The position numbers and the translations under genes are program-made. Below are positions 3,883-5,627 of a stretch of 5,627 nucleotides of DNA, in pieces (position 1 is the first letter of the stretch; each line of letters begins with the position of its first letter). Under the pieces are notes generated by a model. The model saw only the letters and a list, made by a program, of their open reading frames with translations, was not told the DNA's origin and did no database searches. Source of the stretch: an uncultured Peptococcaceae bacterium (lineage in GTDB: Bacteria > Bacillota > Peptococcia > Peptococcales > Peptococcaceae); NCBI GenBank assembly GCA_958451915.1, contig CAUDRX010000153.1, forward strand, positions 1 through 5,627, given 5' to 3'.

Positions 3883-5627
3883 ATGAAAAATACACCTTAT
3901 TTATGCGGTGGAACCTTTTTCTGTATTATTCTTGAATCATGTAAATCTCGAAGCCGACAGCACATAGATCCTATTGATCGCTCAATGGACCAGTTATCTG
4001 ATTCACACATAATGCAGGGTCTTAACTACGTCATAACCGGAGTAGAATGTTGCACTAAAGTTGATGTAATAAAAACACCGGTCAGCCAATACAAGTCATG
4101 TATACTAAATAGAAGTAGATATCTTGCGCTAACACAACCTAGCGATATAAACACATTTGAAAATGAACTAAAACAAAAAAACTGCGACATCTTTGTGCGG
4201 ATGTCGCAGTTTATTGAAAAATATATAAATGAAAAGAAATGCGAAATATTGGTCAAGTCATTAATTGAAACAATTATCAACGATACTGGCATTAGTAGCA
4301 CTGAACAATTTTATACTACAGCCAATAAAACTGTAGAAAAACGCTCTCTCGCTCATCAGTCTTTCATTGAAATTGTACCCTTTCTTATAAGCATACTCCA
4401 TTTTATTGTAACCAACCGCTTGGATAACCGGCAAGGCCGTGATACATTTCTGACATGGTTTGAAAAATCAAACGGAAGCGGTCCTTGGGTTATGAAACAA
4501 AACCTCAATCTTGGCATGACGATTGACCAAAAGATAATCGTCTCATTTACCTCTAGTCAAAAATCCAGTTTAACAACCACTCCTTTAAAAAAGGCTACTT
4601 TAGAACTCGGAAAGCAGCAAGAATACAAACCAAAAGTTCCCCTCTCGCCAAAATACCCCAAAACCATCATCCTCGATTACTACAATTTACTCGTCTTTGA
4701 CGAGGAAGATTTTCTCCCTAACAAAGTCCGTCTCGACCTTGATAAATTATTGCCCCCTCGTTTTACTCCAAATAAGATCTATGAAGAATACAAAGGACGT
4801 ACTCGGTATTGGACGCCCAATGCTATCGAAAAAAAGAAACTAAAAGCTTATCCTATTTTATTAATTCCAGCACACTCTACAAACAGAGTCAGCCATATCC
4901 GAAAAGCATACGTTGGTTTCATAGACAACATCCAACTAAGCGGCCTGGACGTTATCATCGAATGGCATGCTATTCTTTCAGTGTCGTTAAATGATATTCA
5001 CTTTCTACAAAGAGCGCTAGATTTACAGGCTATGGAAGAAGTTGAAACTGAACTTCAGCATCCACACTGGACAATAAAATGTGTAGATCTATTCAATGCA
5101 TTATCCCAATCTCCAGGTATCACATTTCCAGCTATTCCAAAATTTACCACAGTCTTACCTGTTATTTTCAAAAGTATTGAATCAAATACACATGAACACG
5201 AGAAAAATCAACTCGAATCATTTTACTTATCAAAATACGAACTTTCTCGAAAGGAACTTGAACCCATATTAGGTGCAAAACATGACAAGAAAAGAATAAA
5301 ATTAGAAATATTAAACCATTATTATGGTGATAATGTTTATAATTCTATTACAATAACCAAATCCTACTATTTTCCTTCAGAAAATGTAAATATCTTCAGT
5401 GCACTAAAAAAAGAGATTTTAGTTCTCGAACAACATGATGTTATATCAAACGAAGACTTCACCAACACACTACCTGGACTTCATCTTCTTGTAGAATCTC
5501 TTCCAGAATTCACTTTCCCTGAAGATTTATTTAAGATTAAGCAATTTGAACAACTTCATAGAGATAAACTGGGACAACTCAACGATATAATTACTCGATT
5601 TACCACTAGCTATAACGAACTAATGCA
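3883..5627 (+). CDS. Large unrecognised protein, probable accessory cargo, C-terminus cut by window edge
   Basis: The frame stays open for 581 codons from ATG at 3883 to the right edge, so this is a long partial gene. I do not recognise its family with confidence. There is no signal peptide, Walker motif or nuclease motif that I can see. The N-terminal part has PYLCGGTFFCIILESC (5-20), an acidic/helical block RMSQFIEKYINEK (106-118), a hydrophobic stretch IVPFLISILHFIVTNR (164-179) and a following DTFLTWFEKS (187-196). A second region around 323-367 reads AYPILLIPAHS...YVGFIDNIQLSGLDVIIEWHAI, which looks like alternating strands and helices. Eight of the nine cysteines lie in the first 120 residues. 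Codons are A+T-rich, unlike the transfer genes, and the gene points away from them, so it was probably acquired as cargo. A defence or host-interaction role is possible but unproven. Confidence 0.85.
   Translation, partial: MKNTPYLCGGTFFCIILESCKSRSRQHIDPIDRSMDQLSDSHIMQGLNYVITGVECCTKVDVIKTPVSQYKSCILNRSRYLALTQPSDINTFENELKQKNCDIFVRMSQFIEKYINEKKCEILVKSLIETIINDTGISSTEQFYTTANKTVEKRSLAHQSFIEIVPFLISILHFIVTNRLDNRQGRDTFLTWFEKSNGSGPWVMKQNLNLGMTIDQKIIVSFTSSQKSSLTTTPLKKATLELGKQQEYKPKVPLSPKYPKTIILDYYNLLVFDEEDFLPNKVRLDLDKLLPPRFTPNKIYEEYKGRTRYWTPNAIEKKKLKAYPILLIPAHSTNRVSHIRKAYVGFIDNIQLSGLDVIIEWHAILSVSLNDIHFLQRALDLQAMEEVETELQHPHWTIKCVDLFNALSQSPGITFPAIPKFTTVLPVIFKSIESNTHEHEKNQLESFYLSKYELSRKELEPILGAKHDKKRIKLEILNHYYGDNVYNSITITKSYYFPSENVNIFSALKKEILVLEQHDVISNEDFTNTLPGLHLLVESLPEFTFPEDLFKIKQFEQLHRDKLGQLNDIITRFTTSYNELM
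4171..4212 (-). terminator. Lower-strand intrinsic terminator-like hairpin inside the large gene
   Basis: Arms AAACTGCGACATC (4179-4191) and GATGTCGCAGTTT (4200-4212) form a perfect 13-bp stem with an 8-base loop. Read on the lower strand the stem is followed by TTTTGTTT, making a classic terminator for transcripts running leftward, antisense to the large gene. On the upper strand the stem is followed by ATTG and does not look like a terminator. It could stop antisense transcription before the divergent control region. The codons it covers (NCDIFVRMSQF) are an ordinary part of the open frame. Confidence 0.45.

Noticed and set aside
4026..4301. 91-residue lower-strand open frame
   Set aside because: It is antisense to the long cargo frame, lacks a ribosome site that I can see and is interrupted by the lower-strand terminator-like hairpin.
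1..5627. CRISPR array, tRNA, rRNA, insertion sequence or att site
   Set aside because: I saw no regularly spaced repeats, no cloverleaf or rRNA signature, no transposase or integrase motif, and no end-type direct repeats.

Overview
The window looks like the conjugative/replicative backbone of a Gram-positive-type integrative and conjugative element (ICE), or a related mobile plasmid, from a Firmicute-like host. The lower-strand gene order is small regulator, DUF961 (HelP-like) protein, FtsK-type coupling protein, Rep_trans relaxase/replication initiator. This is the core order known from the Tn916 (orf22/23, orf21, orf20) and ICEBs1 (helP, conQ, nicK) families. Base composition of the backbone is near half G+C. 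That would fit a moderately G+C-rich Firmicute such as a member of the Negativicutes, but the genus cannot be fixed from this sequence.

Layout, left to right. Positions 1-1079 hold a lower-strand Rep_trans relaxase whose C-terminus lies beyond the left edge. Positions 1080-1282 are non-coding and contain four consecutive stem-loops plus a CTAATAG motif on the lower strand, a strong candidate for oriT / the double-strand origin on which that relaxase acts. Positions 1283-2671 encode an FtsK/TcpA-like coupling ATPase. It overlaps the upstream HelP-like gene (2668-3030) by an ATGA junction. Positions 3031-3203 hold a leader with a hairpin and possible promoters. Positions 3204-3533 encode a 109-residue helix-turn-helix protein, probably the local regulator. 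Positions 3534-3882 form a divergent intergenic region with several dyads. From 3883 to the right edge runs an upper-strand, A+T-rich reading frame of at least 581 codons, which I cannot assign to a family.

How the parts would work together (inference from family knowledge): the relaxase nicks the origin, the HelP-like protein helps a host helicase unwind the element, and the FtsK-like ATPase delivers the relaxase-bound strand to the mating channel. The helix-turn-helix protein probably controls the operon and/or the divergent gene. The large A+T-rich gene is divergent and compositionally distinct. It looks like accessory cargo and is the least explained part of the window; a defence or host-interaction role is possible but not shown. 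No integrase, excisionase, att site, tRNA, rRNA or CRISPR array is visible.
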